Positions 28,740 through 43,307 of a stretch of 64,000 nucleotides of DNA are shown one piece after another. How positions within the stretch are numbered: the first letter of the stretch is position 1; every line of letters starts with the position of its first letter. The stretch is from assembly GCA_964019165.1 (NCBI GenBank), contig OZ025278.1, positions 10,243,528 through 10,307,527 of the forward strand, read 5' to 3'. This DNA comes from Mastigias papua. Its lineage: Eukaryota; Cnidaria; Scyphozoa; Rhizostomeae; Mastigiidae. A program made the translations under genes and the position numbers. The notes beneath the pieces were generated by a model that worked only from the letters and a program-made list of their open reading frames with translations, searched no databases and was not told the origin of the DNA.

Positions 28740-30104
28740 CTTCAAGCAGCGGAAGAGTTTTGCCGACCAGAGGCCAATATTTCTTTCCAATTTTTGTTAC
28801 TATGGAAGTAAATGAAATAGGTTAAATAAAACAAATATCTTCATAAATAAAAGAAGAAGTGCATTGACTTCAGTAATTCGCGTTAATATCATGTTTGCAC
28901 TTTAAGAGATTTGATTTACAAAAATTATTGACATCCTTTGAATTCAATGCAGCATGATTAAAATCTTCGGCTTTTCGTAATGAAAGCAACAATATTTAGT
29001 TAATTGATGTTCACTGAGCTGTTAAGTGTAGAACACGACGACACAGGACATTCACATTTTATTCTTTTTCAAATTTAGATCTCCACCAATTACTCCAAGT
29101 GATATAAGCTCACTTCTAATCAGAAAGTAGTCGCATGGCTTAGGAGCTCGTCTTTCTTTTGCTATCTTTGATAGTTTCTATACACGGTATGAGCGATTCC
29201 TGGATGTTCACTCACTTTCAGCGCGGCAATGAGCTGTGCCAGAGGTGGGCAATTACTTTTCTATGGGGCCACATAAAAAGCAGAGCGGCGAATAGGACCA
29301 TTTGGCAAGTTGGGCAATCGAGCAATAACAGAAGAGCCGCCTACATTGTATTGTTTTAGGGCCCACTTTCTGCAACGGTCTTTTATAAGGTAGAAATCCC
29401 CAATTACAGTGATGCATCTTAAGTTTCTTTTTGAAAAGCTGAATCTAAAAATGCACTAATTTATGCAATCTGTATTTGCATAGATTATGATTTCCAGTTT
29501 CAAAAGCGACAGTTTTTGAGCACAGATTATGCACAGAGCAGGCATCTAGTGCAGCCAGTTTTAATGCAATACCAGAGCAAACTGATATAGGCTATGAATT
29601 TTTTTATAATTGTAGAATAGGAAGTAGAAACTCCTTTGTTCAGGTAGTTACCTGTTCCCTAATCTTATGGGAGTAGCCATATTGCAGCATATAGAGAGAG
29701 TTACAAAAGAAACTACGAGTATAATTTATGAACAAGTCTGGGTAACAAATAGTTACTTAGAACAAACAAGCAGAAACTTACAGATTTGTAATAAGTTTTC
29801 CCCTGAAACTTAACGACTGCTCCTTTAGGCATAAAATGGCGACATTGGAAGAGCAAGTTTAGAAGGTAGTAGGTACAATGAAGCCATGTGGTAATTAAAG
29901 GGCAACAATATTGACGTAGTTTAAGGGAACAATTCTAGGAGTGATTTCGTAGTTGTAGGAAGTAAAGAAGCATATGAGGGCAGCTTTGCAAGTCATATTT
30001 TTCTTATGAGCTTTAATTGTTTCATGAGTTTGATCTTAGTGACATCACCTACGCCGTGCGTGTACCGTGCGTGTGTACCAGTGTAAGATAACATTGCCTG
30101 CAGC

Positions 30105-30375
30105 TGTAGTTCTACACAAAATGTGCAGCTCCAAAAACTCTGTCTGCAGTTCTAGAGGGAGATCTGTGCAACTTACATTGCATATCTAACAAGAGAGGTC
30201 CTAGTTAAAGTAAAGCGTTGTCTATATCTTGTCATTTCCTACAAATCTGGCAACAAAATATGCACCCTTTCAATGCTTGCTCGTCACGTGCATGTTGTTT
30301 ATGCTTAAGTGAATCAAGGGCCATTCCTCAATATAGTAGCCACGAGAAAAATGTGCTGTTCTAAATTTTCCTCAA
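30105..30375 (+). repeat. Dispersed repeat, copy A
   Basis: It starts 'gtagttctacacaaaatgtg' and contains 'ctgcagttctagagggagat', 'cattcctcaatatagtagc' and 'ttcctcaaaaagc'. The same words occur in the same order and orientation at 31895-32165. Boundaries are approximate; the repeat type is unknown. Confidence 0.5.
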
Positions 30376-31894
30376 AAAGCTCTTGATTGTCTGTGGTTTA
30401 AGTTGAACGCGAAGGTAGCTTCATATTATTGAAAATAAATAAAAATCAATTGAGGAGTGTTTCATTGCTGCAGCACATCTTCAAGGCATGATGCTAATGA
30501 ACGTATTGCCTACTTATTTAGATCCCAGTTCTTGAGATCTGTAGATCCGCGAAGTTTAATGTCATTAACTCATAAATGTGCGTTCTAGCATTCAGTAAGA
30601 GCTGGAATAGGTAAACTGATTAGAGATACATAAGTCCCATCTAGCAGAAGTCATAGGCCTGTGCATTGTCTGTGCAAGCTTTGGAGCTCTATTTCGAAAC
30701 CATTTGTAAACCTTGATTTAGCAGCTACTGGCAGCTATTCAAATACCCAAACATAGCAAATACATATACGAATTTTACTTTTCATTGTTGAAAAGTGAGT
30801 AGGCTAGTATGATTTCCATAAATGTTGACCGTAGTAAATCATTACTTCCGTGATTTACATGTATTGAAAGAGATGATAATAAGTTTAAGGTTTCTTTTCA
30901 TCTTTGCTGTAAGCAATGAGTTTCACAAATACTTTCAGGATTTAAGGGCGTGGTCCCAAATTTCCTCTGGGCTTACCTAGCCCACTCCTGGTGTTCATAT
31001 TTCTATGGCCTCTAATAGACCTCTAGTCGGCCCCTATGCGTGAATAAAACAACTTCAATTTAAAAGCAATTTTTAGTCCAAGCATGAGATGACATTGCAA
31101 AATATGCTCATTTTGTAACTTTCAATTAGCCTCTCACAGGCCGTTCAGAGTAAAAATATGGACTGTATGTGGCTCGCGGGACGTGTGATGCCCAGGTCTG
31201 GTTTATATCATACCAATAGACATACTGTATTGGCAAGCTAAAAGAAGTTTGATTCGTACCACAGCTTGCAAAGCTGACGATAAATTCTCTGCCTAACTGC
31301 TACTCCTTGCTGCACATGGAACCAGTTTTTACCTTTATATATATACTAGTTTTAAATCTACACAACTGTAGACAGGCCTGATTGTAGACATGATTCACTG
31401 CTACCAATCCTGGGTTTCTTTGTGCTTGACTGTTGTTATGGATTCAACTAGCAGCTGTACTATATGACTTGAATTTGGTTGAATGTGGATTGCTGATGTT
31501 GCTCTATACAGTAGGTAAACATTGCAACTTTAACAATGGTACCTTAAGATATCCATGAATTAAATCATGCGTCTCTCTATACATCCGTCTCCAAACAGAC
31601 GTTAGCACTATATTCGGGCTTTCATTAGCATCTGAGCATTCACTGCTACTTTCTGGGAAGGGGGGACTCGTCAAATGAGGAGTCTTTCGATGGCATAACC
31701 TCTATTAATGTTTACAGTACATTAAGATAGAATGATGCCTGGCTAAAAGCAGGTTATGCTGCAAGGAATCCTGCTGTGTTTGCTTACCCTATGGTTTGTA
31801 TAGATCAATAAGTTGTTGGTAATTCGTCCAAGTTGAAGAGCATTCATTAGAATACACCTATTGGAAAGTAGCCTGTTGTACATGGTTTTCTTAA

Positions 31895-32165
31895 CACGCA
31901 GTTCTACACAAAATGCGCAGTGCTACACAAAATGCTCAGTGTTATAAACTCTGCGTGCAGTTCTAGGGAGAAATTTGTGCAGACAACACCATATATCAAG
32001 TAAAACAGATTCTCTGCCAAGCAGAGTGCTATAGATAAACAAACAAATATGTATATATTTACTGTTCCTCGGGTGCATTTTTGTGTATGCTCATGAGAAT
32101 TAAGCATTCTTCCTCAATGTAGCTGCTGCGGGAATAATGTGTAGCTACAACTTCCTTAAAAAGCC
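31895..32165 (+). repeat. Dispersed repeat, copy B
   Basis: It reads 'cgcagttctacacaaaatgc', 'gtgcagttctagggagaaat', 'cttcctcaatgtagctgctg' and 'ttccttaaaaagc', matching copy A 1.8 kb away. The phrase 'ctacacaaaatg' occurs twice at its start. Confidence 0.5.
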
Positions 32166-33139
32166 TGGTGCTCAATTTGCTTAAGTGAGAGCATAGTTCA
32201 CACTTTGATTAGAGGAGCGCGATTTTTAATTTTAGGGTAAGTTCTGCCGTACCTTACGCAGAGGGCATACGCTAAATAGCGTCGTGTACAGGGCAGAATT
32301 CACTTGGAGGACTACCGATTAAATAATACAAGGCAATAAGTTCACATGGAAAGGAAGGAAGTGTAAAACAAACTTAAGCTTACCTACCTCTTGTCGATTG
32401 ATTGCTTAGTTATGAGGAAGCTCTGTTGTGCTTTGAGAGCATCAACTTTCAAATATCTCAGAAACATATGGCAAGGTATTTAGTGGCCAAACCAAGCAAA
32501 GCACAATTGTAAACACGACTCCCATGGATAAGCTTAAAAGTGTCCTGTACTTTAACTTAAAAAGCAAACTTGTATAGGTGGACGTGCTTTTGTGTCTTTG
32601 TGAAATTCCGTTTGTTGACATGGCATGAAGTCATGGATAATAAGCAATGATAATAGCAGTTGGCATGGTTTGGAGGTCAATGTTTGAATAAGTCAAGAGA
32701 TGTTGTTGACATGAGAAATTACAGTTTCAAGCAAAAAGGGATGAATGGCTTGTATCTCTAGTCATAATGCGGTCTCATAAACAGTCTTGGCTATTATTCT
32801 CTCTTGTATTTTATCCACAAATCTCTAAGAGACCGTTCGAATGGGCATTCATTTCAATCCTAAAGTAAAGTAATATAGCTATATTTAAAGTGATGAAATA
32901 CAAGAAAAACAAGACAAATTGTCTTTTGTCATTGCTGGTATCACCAGTTGATCTTGCGGATAAACGAGCGGCATTGTACAGTGCGCTCGTAAGTCCTTTC
33001 CAGACTATATTCCTTTTTAGTTTAAAGTATCCTGATCAATAGGAGTCTTATGCCTCTTCATTCACTTTAATAAGTGCGCTTTACAAAAGTCTTATTCTTT
33101 TCAACATTGCCAGATATCTTTGTGTAAAAGCAATTCGTG

Positions 33140-33271
33140 GTATTGAAGTATAATACTGATAAAAGCACCTTCTTTTTAAATATATATTTTTTAGTGTATT
33201 ATGTAATTTATGCGTATACATATACATAAATAAAAGTAGAAAGAGCTTTTATCAGTATCACACTTCAATAC
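33140..33271. repeat. Small foldback element
   Basis: Left arm GTATTGAAGTATAATACTGA (continuing TAAAAGC) pairs with the complement of the right arm GCTTTTATCAGTATCACACT (continuing TCAATAC), about 27 bases each with few mismatches. The spacer of about 77 bases is AT-rich. Confidence 0.65.
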
Positions 33272-33459
33272 AAGTATATGCTAACGGAAGAATAATTACA
33301 GTAAAAAATGAAGAACGTAACGCTTAGGAAGTTGAAATGTTTTTTAATTCCTTACACTACTTTAGCATTTCTCGGTGCCTATAGCTTGTTGATTCTGAAT
33401 ATATTATTTATATATTTATATGTTTGCATGTATATATATATGTATATTTATATATATAT

Positions 33460-33560
33460 ATCTAGAAAAAACACGAAGTGTTCCAGGTACCGTTGTAAGA
33501 AATACATTGGCGAATCAGGCGATACTTTACGACATACGGAAATTATATTGCATGTTTTCC
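33460..33560 (+). mobile_element. Possible Penelope-like GIY-YIG endonuclease remnant
   Basis: The plus-strand frame reads YRCKKYIGESGDTLR then H, which resembles the C...YIGETG..LR...H block of the GIY-YIG nuclease in Penelope-like elements. Only about 30 residues remain, cut off upstream by an AT-rich tract. Confidence 0.35.
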
Positions 33561-34494
33561 ACATTACATAGCCAAGATGAGATTTTTTGTAGAGAAAAAG
33601 AAAGCTTGTTTACCATGGGAGAAGAGCGAACATCAAGACAGCTCACGGCGTGCATTGACTCCTTGCTTATTAGTACTGTAGTGAAACATCTATTTTCCAA
33701 ATTTAAATATTTGTTAGAGATTTACTAAAACATATACATCGTGCTTCGTTTTCTTTAGGCAAATGTTAGTGGAAACGAGTCGTCCAAATATTGTATATAA
33801 AGAGTTTCAAACAAGACATGCAGGATGTTTTCAGTAAAGGTTCGAAACTACCGTTGAAAGGAGGGTATCTTGCTGTGTCTAAATGAAACAAATGGGAAAG
33901 GAGACATTGATAAATAGAATGGCAACATACAGAGAGAAGTGCAAAACACGGTAATGAAACATGCTACGAGTTTTTCATAAAGAAAGTGAGTGTACAGCAA
34001 TTTATTATTTTCTATATTTTATTTGCAAACATTGATGGCTACTTAATTCACTTTCCAGTGTTGTTGTATAATTGCCAGTGAAGTCTTATGAAGATATAAC
34101 AATAACTTCAATCGAAAGTTGGAGTCCATCAATATGAGTGATTGATCAAATATAAAAATAGGAGGGTTTACCTTTCGCCTCCTCAGATGCCACTCGTGAA
34201 AATTTTATCCATACCATACAAGCGAAACCTGTTTTATTCAAAATATGATCTTTGCGACTATATGTGTTGTTTTTGAATTTCTCGTGAATTATTCATGAAT
34301 ATTTGTTTAGTAAAAATCTAAGGCATCCTTTGCGCTATTCTTCTTTCTATAGATATAATTTAAAGCTGTTCTAAGCGATTCAATAACACTTCCTCACTTC
34401 CATGATTCAGGAGAATTCTGGGAAAGAGGAATGTTTATCCCAAACGACAATTTTGATAAAAGTGAAAGGTTTATCCTGTTGCATAATAGCTAAG

Positions 34495-36900
34495 GTGTAT
34501 TTTTTAGTATGTAATGATGGGGAAAGGCCTTACGCCCTGTAGCAATGCCTCGACAAAGGAAAAACTAAGAAAACGGAGAAAGTTTAAGTAGATAAAGAGA
34601 TAAGATCAAGTTTGTTGATGTTAGATTTGAAAGATGAGAAGTTGTAGGATTCAGGGATAGTAGTGGAAGGCAATGTGCTCCATAGTTGAGAAGTTCTTGG
34701 AACGAAAGATGATTTGTGAGCTAGAGTTCGTGGATTAGGTAGCGTAACTTGAAAATGGTGTGATTGGGTAGGACTTCTGGTTGTTCGAACACGCCTCATT
34801 GGATCGGGAATAATATAGTTGATTTCCAGTGAGCAATGTTCGTGAAAATATCGAGTAAGAGTAGATGAATTAGAAAGACTAAGCTGAATGAAAGAAGATG
34901 AAATGTCCAGTTTATGACTACTCGGGAATACAGGTAGGAAATCTTGGTGATGTTTACGTGAAAAAACAACCTACGTCGTCTTTCCTTGATTGAACTTAAT
35001 AAGGTAGTCGTTACCCCCACTTCTCTATATTTGTCAAGTCATTGGTGAGAAGTGAGGCTGAGGTGTTACGATGTGGTGAAATATTAGAATAAGCAAGGTG
35101 TTGTGGATTGGATGAAAAAGATGAAAAAGTGACATCAGCGAAAGAGAAAATGCTATCAGATGTAGAGGAAAGCAGGTCATTTATGAAGAGGATGAATAAA
35201 AAAGGAGAGATAACAGAGCCTTGGGGTACACTTGAGTTGGTAGAATGAGACTTAGAGAGGAAGCCACCGACCCTTATTACAATTGACCTATCAGATAGAA
35301 AGCTAGCAATCCATGTAATTAAGGTGTGGCGGAGACCGAACTTTGGCTGTTCAGCAAGAAGACCTTTGTGCCAGACGCGATCAAAGGCCTTGGAAATATC
35401 AAAAGAGATCACTCTCCTCTCACCGTAGGATTCTAGAGCAGAGGACCAAGCATGAACAGCATAGGCTAGAAAGTCACCAGTAGATCTGGCTTGTCGAAAG
35501 CCATACTGGTAATTAGAAAGAAGATTGTTTGTTTCAAGGAAGGTAAGCAGTTGTTTGGTGATAATGGTCTCCTTGGCCTTAAAGATGAGAGAGGTGATAG
35601 CGATAGGGAGCAGTTTGAAGGGTCAGATTTGTTCCCTTTTGGGGATAGGGAAAACGTGAGCAAGTTTCCAAGAAGAAGGGAATTTACCAAGATTGTAGGA
35701 AAGCTGAAAAAGCTTTCCTACAATCTTGATAAATTCTAGAGTTCAGAGGCACATGGCTCTAGAACTATAGCAGGTATACCATCAGGTCATTTGGGATTTG
35801 GAAGTGTTGAGCTGAAGAAGGGCTTTCAGAACTTTGCGTGTAGAGAATTCAATAGGAGGCATTGTGATGGTGGATGTAGAGTAGAGAGAGGGTTGGGACC
35901 GTTGGTTGTCGAGATTGGAATTGGTAGCAAAGGTAAATGTGAAAAGGCTGGCTTTAGAGGAAGGAGGGCACGTTGATGAGCCAGAGTAGTTTTTACAAAT
36001 TTTGAATTGAACCACTTTGGAGAGTGTTTTTCCCAGGTTTATAGGAAGAAGGAATAAAAAGATCCATATCAAGTTGAATTCCGTTAGTGATGAAAGTGAC
36101 AAAAGAGGAAGGATCATTAGAGAAGCCGGGATACCAGGGATATGCGGCGAGAAAGATTCGAAGGCCCAGTAAGCCTTGCTATAGAGGAAAACATTTTGAG
36201 AAGAGAAAGATCTATCCTGGCGGGAGACAAAGATGTGTTGTAGGGTGTTAAGGCAGTAATCAGACTTATCGAGAGGAGGTTCTACAGTAGGGTTTGAGTA
36301 AATGTCTGGGTTTGATGTAAGAAAAAGATCGAGTGTATTAGCTTTGTCCCTGAGTGATCAGGGGTACCTGTGGGTTTTGATATCAATTGTGACAGGTCGT
36401 TCTCAATCGCAAGTCCTCTGCATCACGACCAGTAGGGCTAGTGATATATGAAGAGTGGGTAAGCCAGTCTGGATTATGGACATTGAAGTCACCAAGGATG
36501 ATGATTTCAGAGCGTGGAGATTGAAGAGTTATCGTGTCAATTGATTCAGATAGATGGCCAAATAGGAGTTCATGATCAGTTGAGTTTGATAAGCGGTATA
36601 GGGTGCAAATAAATTTGAATCAGTAAGGAGGGAAATTTCCAACCAGATGACGAGAACTTTGTACATCAGAGCGGACATATGCACAAACACCACCGTTAGG
36701 GAAAAAGAGAAAAATATCTCATAACCGGGGGATTTTAGATGAAGAGAGAGAACGGAATTGCTATTTGGGTCAAGTGGTTTGATGGTAGTTTCGGTGAGGA
36801 AGAGTGCATGAAGATGTAAGGACAAGAGATGTTGGCGTACAGAGTTGATAGTCTCTGAATGTTGCAAAATGAGATAGAAAAGAGCTTAGAATGTGCCGTG
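34495..36900 (-). mobile_element. Decayed Jockey/BS-like non-LTR retrotransposon
   Basis: On the minus strand, several frames in order show an APE-type endonuclease (LFLTET near 36790, then LGDFNVHNPDW near 36490), a reverse transcriptase (FDISKAFDRVWHKGL, VPQGSVISPFLF) and the typical C-terminus (FVPRTSQLWSTLPS). The catalytic FADD block reads FADV near 35130. Frameshifts and stops separate the parts, for example near 35000, 35450 and 36120. It is therefore dead. The 5' limit is uncertain; no ORF1 was recognised. Confidence 0.82.
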
Positions 36901-37950
36901 CCACGTTGGTAACTGCAGCAGAGCTAATATCTGTGTGAATGAGAGGCATAGTACGAGTATAAATTGTGAGTGATGATTGGATCAGTCAAAGTTATAGAGG
37001 CAGCGGTTGCCAGCTGAGCCTCTGAAAGTCCCCGTAGCTATCCTGTTGCCTCAGAAGGGCCCCCGAGCTGCGAGCTAGGAGAATGGCTCTAATCGCGAAC
37101 TAGCAAAGCAGACAGTCCGGGATTATACGCCAGCTAATGAGGCAGTCTTCCAAAGCGCCACCAGTGTGTTCGGACCTCTGTACTATCTGGCGGCAGTCTA
37201 CCTTTTCCAACGTTACCCTCAGGTATAGTCTGGGAGCAAAGAAGCACAACAGCCTCTTACAGCAACTAATCTCAGTAACCTTACCAACCAAAAATACCCG
37301 GAATCTCTAACATCATGCTGAAAGAGACAGGGTCACTAAAGGCACCAATAGATGGAATGGCGGTACTTCTCCAGACGATGAGAGAAGCTCATCTACCGAA
37401 TCTAGGACAATTGACTTCATTTCTATGATTCTGTGCGATCAAGGGCAGCCAGCATAAAGGGGGTTTGGAGATACTATAGTATAAAGATCTTCAAAAAAGG
37501 TCTTCAAACCATTTTGGTCTGTAACAAGACACTGTTTCTAGGTACCCAGGTAATGAGACGATGATCATCCAGACAGTTTCTGCATTGGAGGGTAAGAATT
37601 CTTCGCTATGTTTAGAATAGTTTGACCAAAAATGAAAACAAATTTGCGTTGTATTGTCAGTCATTGCCGGTAGCTATCCAATACTGCAAGAAACAATGAA
37701 GTCACCTGCAGTAATAAAGTTCACATTACGTAGTCAACACATAAGCTATCCCTACTAGTAGCATTTGACCATCTTATAAAGATATCATATATCTTATAAG
37801 ATTGAGGAAAACAGAATCACTGACAATTCACCAGAGAAATCTAAGGCTAGTGTAAACGCAAAGCCTATCTGTGCTACAATTGCCACGGGTCCATTTGGAT
37901 CCGTTCTAGTGTACAAGTGGCCTTAAGTTGCTTACTATCGAAACTTATAA
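36901..37950. other. Gene-free interval
   Basis: It follows the 5' side of the retroelement. A possible element 5' region cannot be excluded. No coding similarity was recognised. Confidence 0.35.
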
Positions 37951-38105
37951 AATAAAAAAGTGAAAGTGCGAGTAAGTAACCGACCCGAGCGGGATTCGAA
38001 CTCGCGACCCCTGACATTGTACGTCAGTGCTCTACCAACTGAGCTATCGGGCCACGTTCGAATCCCGCTCGGGTGGTTATTTTCTCGCACTTTCACTTTT
38101 TCATT
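37951..38105 (-). mobile_element. tRNA-derived SINE with palindromic flanks
   Basis: The 73-base tRNA-like body lies at 38053-37981: acceptor GGCCCGA/TCGGGTC, D-arm AGCTCAGTTGGTAGAGC, anticodon stem CTGAC/GTCAG with loop GTACAAT, and TTCGAAT T-loop. The anticodon would be ACA, which is not a normal tRNA species, and the T-stem has one mismatch. About 48 bases of the 3' half plus a GCGAGAAAGTG-like tail are repeated as an inverted copy on the other side (37955-38002 against 38054-38101). A related body lies at 48938-49010. I call it a SINE or pseudo-tRNA, not a working tRNA gene. Confidence 0.7.
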
Positions 38106-38987
38106 TCTTCCAAATCCTGTTGCCTTTACAAAACTTATAAAACACAAAATAATCAAAATCTTAGTTTCATGAAGCAAATTTTCGATATGAAAGGCACACC
38201 TTACCATCTTTGTAGCTGCAAGAATATCTTTGCACCAAAACAAAAACTATAGGGCACGGTATCGAAGACGGAAGTTTTCTTCGGTTTAGGATATGGCATG
38301 CATTGCCATCTTCCAAAAAAAGATTTCCGGACACTGAATAATTTCACAGGAACTACAAGGATTTACGATTTTGATGATTGTAACTGTAAATTATGCAAGT
38401 TATATTAAGGCAGTTTGGATTTCAATAGTGTACAATCTTACATTAGTAACGTATATTTAATTTCTGGTTAACTGACATTACATAGTTGTATTTCATTGAC
38501 ATTACCAGCATTTCAGTGTTATCTCAAGCTGACTTCCAGCAATGGTAAAATGTTGTAAAATCTCCTGCATTTCTTTCAATTTGAAAAAAAATTAAAAAAT
38601 CATTTATCAAAAAAGATACGGAACTAAGCAATTCACGCTGTTTGTTCTTTTCTTTTGTCTCTTAGTCTAAACTAATCATTCTTAGAACCAGAAATTTTCA
38701 AGTTTCAGATCTATTATGCTTTTCTAGGTATAAAAATGTATTGATAGTTTCCATAGTAATTGTCCGGTAGTAGCAGCGCAGTATGCCCAACTCCTACCCT
38801 CTTCACTCCGCCAAACTGCTATACCAATTTCTCCAGCATTCTGATAGCTAAATGACTATGAATTATGAATTACAGCGACTATGAATTAGCACTATAGCTA
38901 GAAAGGCCAACTGTAAGCAAATAAATTATTATTTTATACTTTAGCTTTAGCCACTGGCTGATCTCATTGCCCAGGAAGGGTACTCGC
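38106..38987. other. Gene-free interval
   Basis: AT-rich, with no frame above about 60 codons and no recognised repeat. Confidence 0.35.
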
Positions 38988-39376
38988 CACTTCTCTATAC
39001 GGGGGGGGGTTTATGTCAGCAATTTGTAGCTGAATCCCAAATATTAAGTCACAGTTTAGAGGGACCCCAAATATTGAGTCTCAAAATCGTTGAAGAATTT
39101 TTCTAAACACTAAAGTGTGGACAATATCTGAATATCATTTGTAATAAGATTATCGTTGTCATATTTATGGTATCAGAACGTTATAATTTGTTTTTCTTTT
39201 ATAACTTCGTTGTCAATTCTAAGACCCAAATATTGAATATATATGCTGTAGTTCTCAAACCCAAAATTTTGACTTTTTTAAAGCTATTCTTCACAGACCC
39301 CAAATATGATTGTTTTTGTAAAATCCCAGACCCCAAATATTGACATGGATCCCCCCCCCCCCCCGTATAGAGAAGT
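38988..39376. mobile_element. Miniature element with CTTCTCTATACGGGGGG termini
   Basis: The left end ACTTCTCTATACGGGGGGGG and the right end CCCCCCCCGTATAGAGAAGT are near-perfect inverted copies. The interior carries at least four units of 'gaccccaaatattga', some inverted relative to gene direction. No coding capacity. Confidence 0.7.
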
Positions 39377-39749
39377 ATCTCATTGCCGATTTTATATTTC
39401 AAGGAAGCGAGTCATAACCCTTGACCAAAGATCCCTTGCCGTCATTCTCCATTAGTAATCAAGAACTTTAATCAAAATCCTGGCTGTTGCCTCCTAATGC
39501 TCCTGGAGTCACGAGTACAAATATGGTACATTACTACTTTCTCAAGTGCTCAATCTATGCATGCTGCTGTGTAAAACAAATGAGAATTACGCTATGTGTT
39601 AATTGCCTATAGCATTGAGCCAAATTTTCCAAGTATACAAAGCGCCAATCATTCTTCGCATGCGAATGAAGATGTCTACATACGCTGGATAGATTTATGA
39701 GATATAACAAACAGAGAAACAAATGAATTTCCATGGTAACAAATGACAA

Positions 39750-42464
<2,715 letters not shown>

Positions 42465-42956
42465 TATTGAATCTTCAGCTACAAAATGAGCATTGATGTT
42501 TGCTGATCTAGCGTGAGGTATGATGTAATCTTAAATCCCAATATATACAAAAATACCTAAATGGCAGCTGTAGCTTTAACTTTAGCTGTACTAGTTTCAA
42601 GAAGACCATTATTCATTAAGTAATGCATTCACACTCATACCAAAAACTCAGATAGAGAGGCCCATTAAAGGTGTCTACCAGAAATGTCAGAAGCACTGTA
42701 GGGCGGGGGGGGGGGGGGTGCTGAAGGTTGGAGAAGGCCACTTGTATAAATAATGATGTCAGAGTTTTATTTTATGTTTTGCTTTTTATACACATTACTC
42801 TTATTCAAGAGCTTGAGCGGAGAGTAAATGTAAGCAGAAAACAGAGGAAAAACCTATAAATAGACACATATGAAGGGCACTTTCTGCCCCGTGCCCCCGC
42901 TGTCCAAGGGCAGGGGGCACTGCCCCCCTTCGCCCCCGTGCTCCGGCATCCCTGGT

Positions 42957-43307
42957 GCCTACGATTTCAATCATGGAGATGACTCTCGCCTATTCATGAT
43001 TCCAATGCCAGGAGTTGTTATTGCAACTTCTGAAATGACGTATAATTCCTTAATCCCAACTCGTGACAAAGAAGCTAGTTGGGTCCTGTCAAAAGCAGCA
43101 GAAAGAATGAACGCAGACTTGATAAAAAAGGAGAATTGATTACCGTTTACATGAGACTTTATAAGAGTTTGCATCTACTAAAGATCTGATCTCGATCTCA
43201 TATGCTCAATATTTACCACACTCAAGTCTAACTAGACTTCTATTCATCATCGTCTGTCATTTAAAAAACCTGTAACATTCAATAAAGTCGTTACTTCTTT
43301 AAAAAAA
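42957..43307 (+). pseudogene. Probable 5'-truncated retrocopy of an unknown mRNA
   Basis: A frame from about 42957 to a stop ending at 43139 encodes about 60 residues of ordinary composition (..HGDDSRLFMIPMPG.., ..SWVLSKAAERMNADL..), preceded by a C-rich repeat ('gggggcactgccccc'). An AATAAA (43281-43286) follows, then an A-run (43301-43307), as expected for a reverse-transcribed poly(A) end. I do not recognise the protein. It could instead be the last exon of a plus-strand gene, but I find no upstream exons. Confidence 0.4.

Larger units (their letters stand above)
28740..33139. other. Gene-free interval upstream of the GPCR
   Basis: This holds the receptor promoter by position. All frames are short (67 codons or fewer) and lack recognisable similarity. 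A pair of related segments (30105-30375 and 31895-32165) is described separately. Confidence 0.4.

Noticed and set aside
37981..38053. Functional tRNA-Cys gene
   Set aside because: ACA anticodon, a T-stem mismatch, inverted flanks and a sister copy at 48.9 kb point to a SINE head.
37935..38243. 102-codon minus-strand frame containing 'SSVGRAL'
   Set aside because: This is the familiar false translation of a tRNA-like sequence.
42870..42956. Pro-rich N-terminal part of the plus frame (CPPSPPC)
   Set aside because: It is C-rich repeat sequence; only the part after about 42957 looks like former coding sequence.
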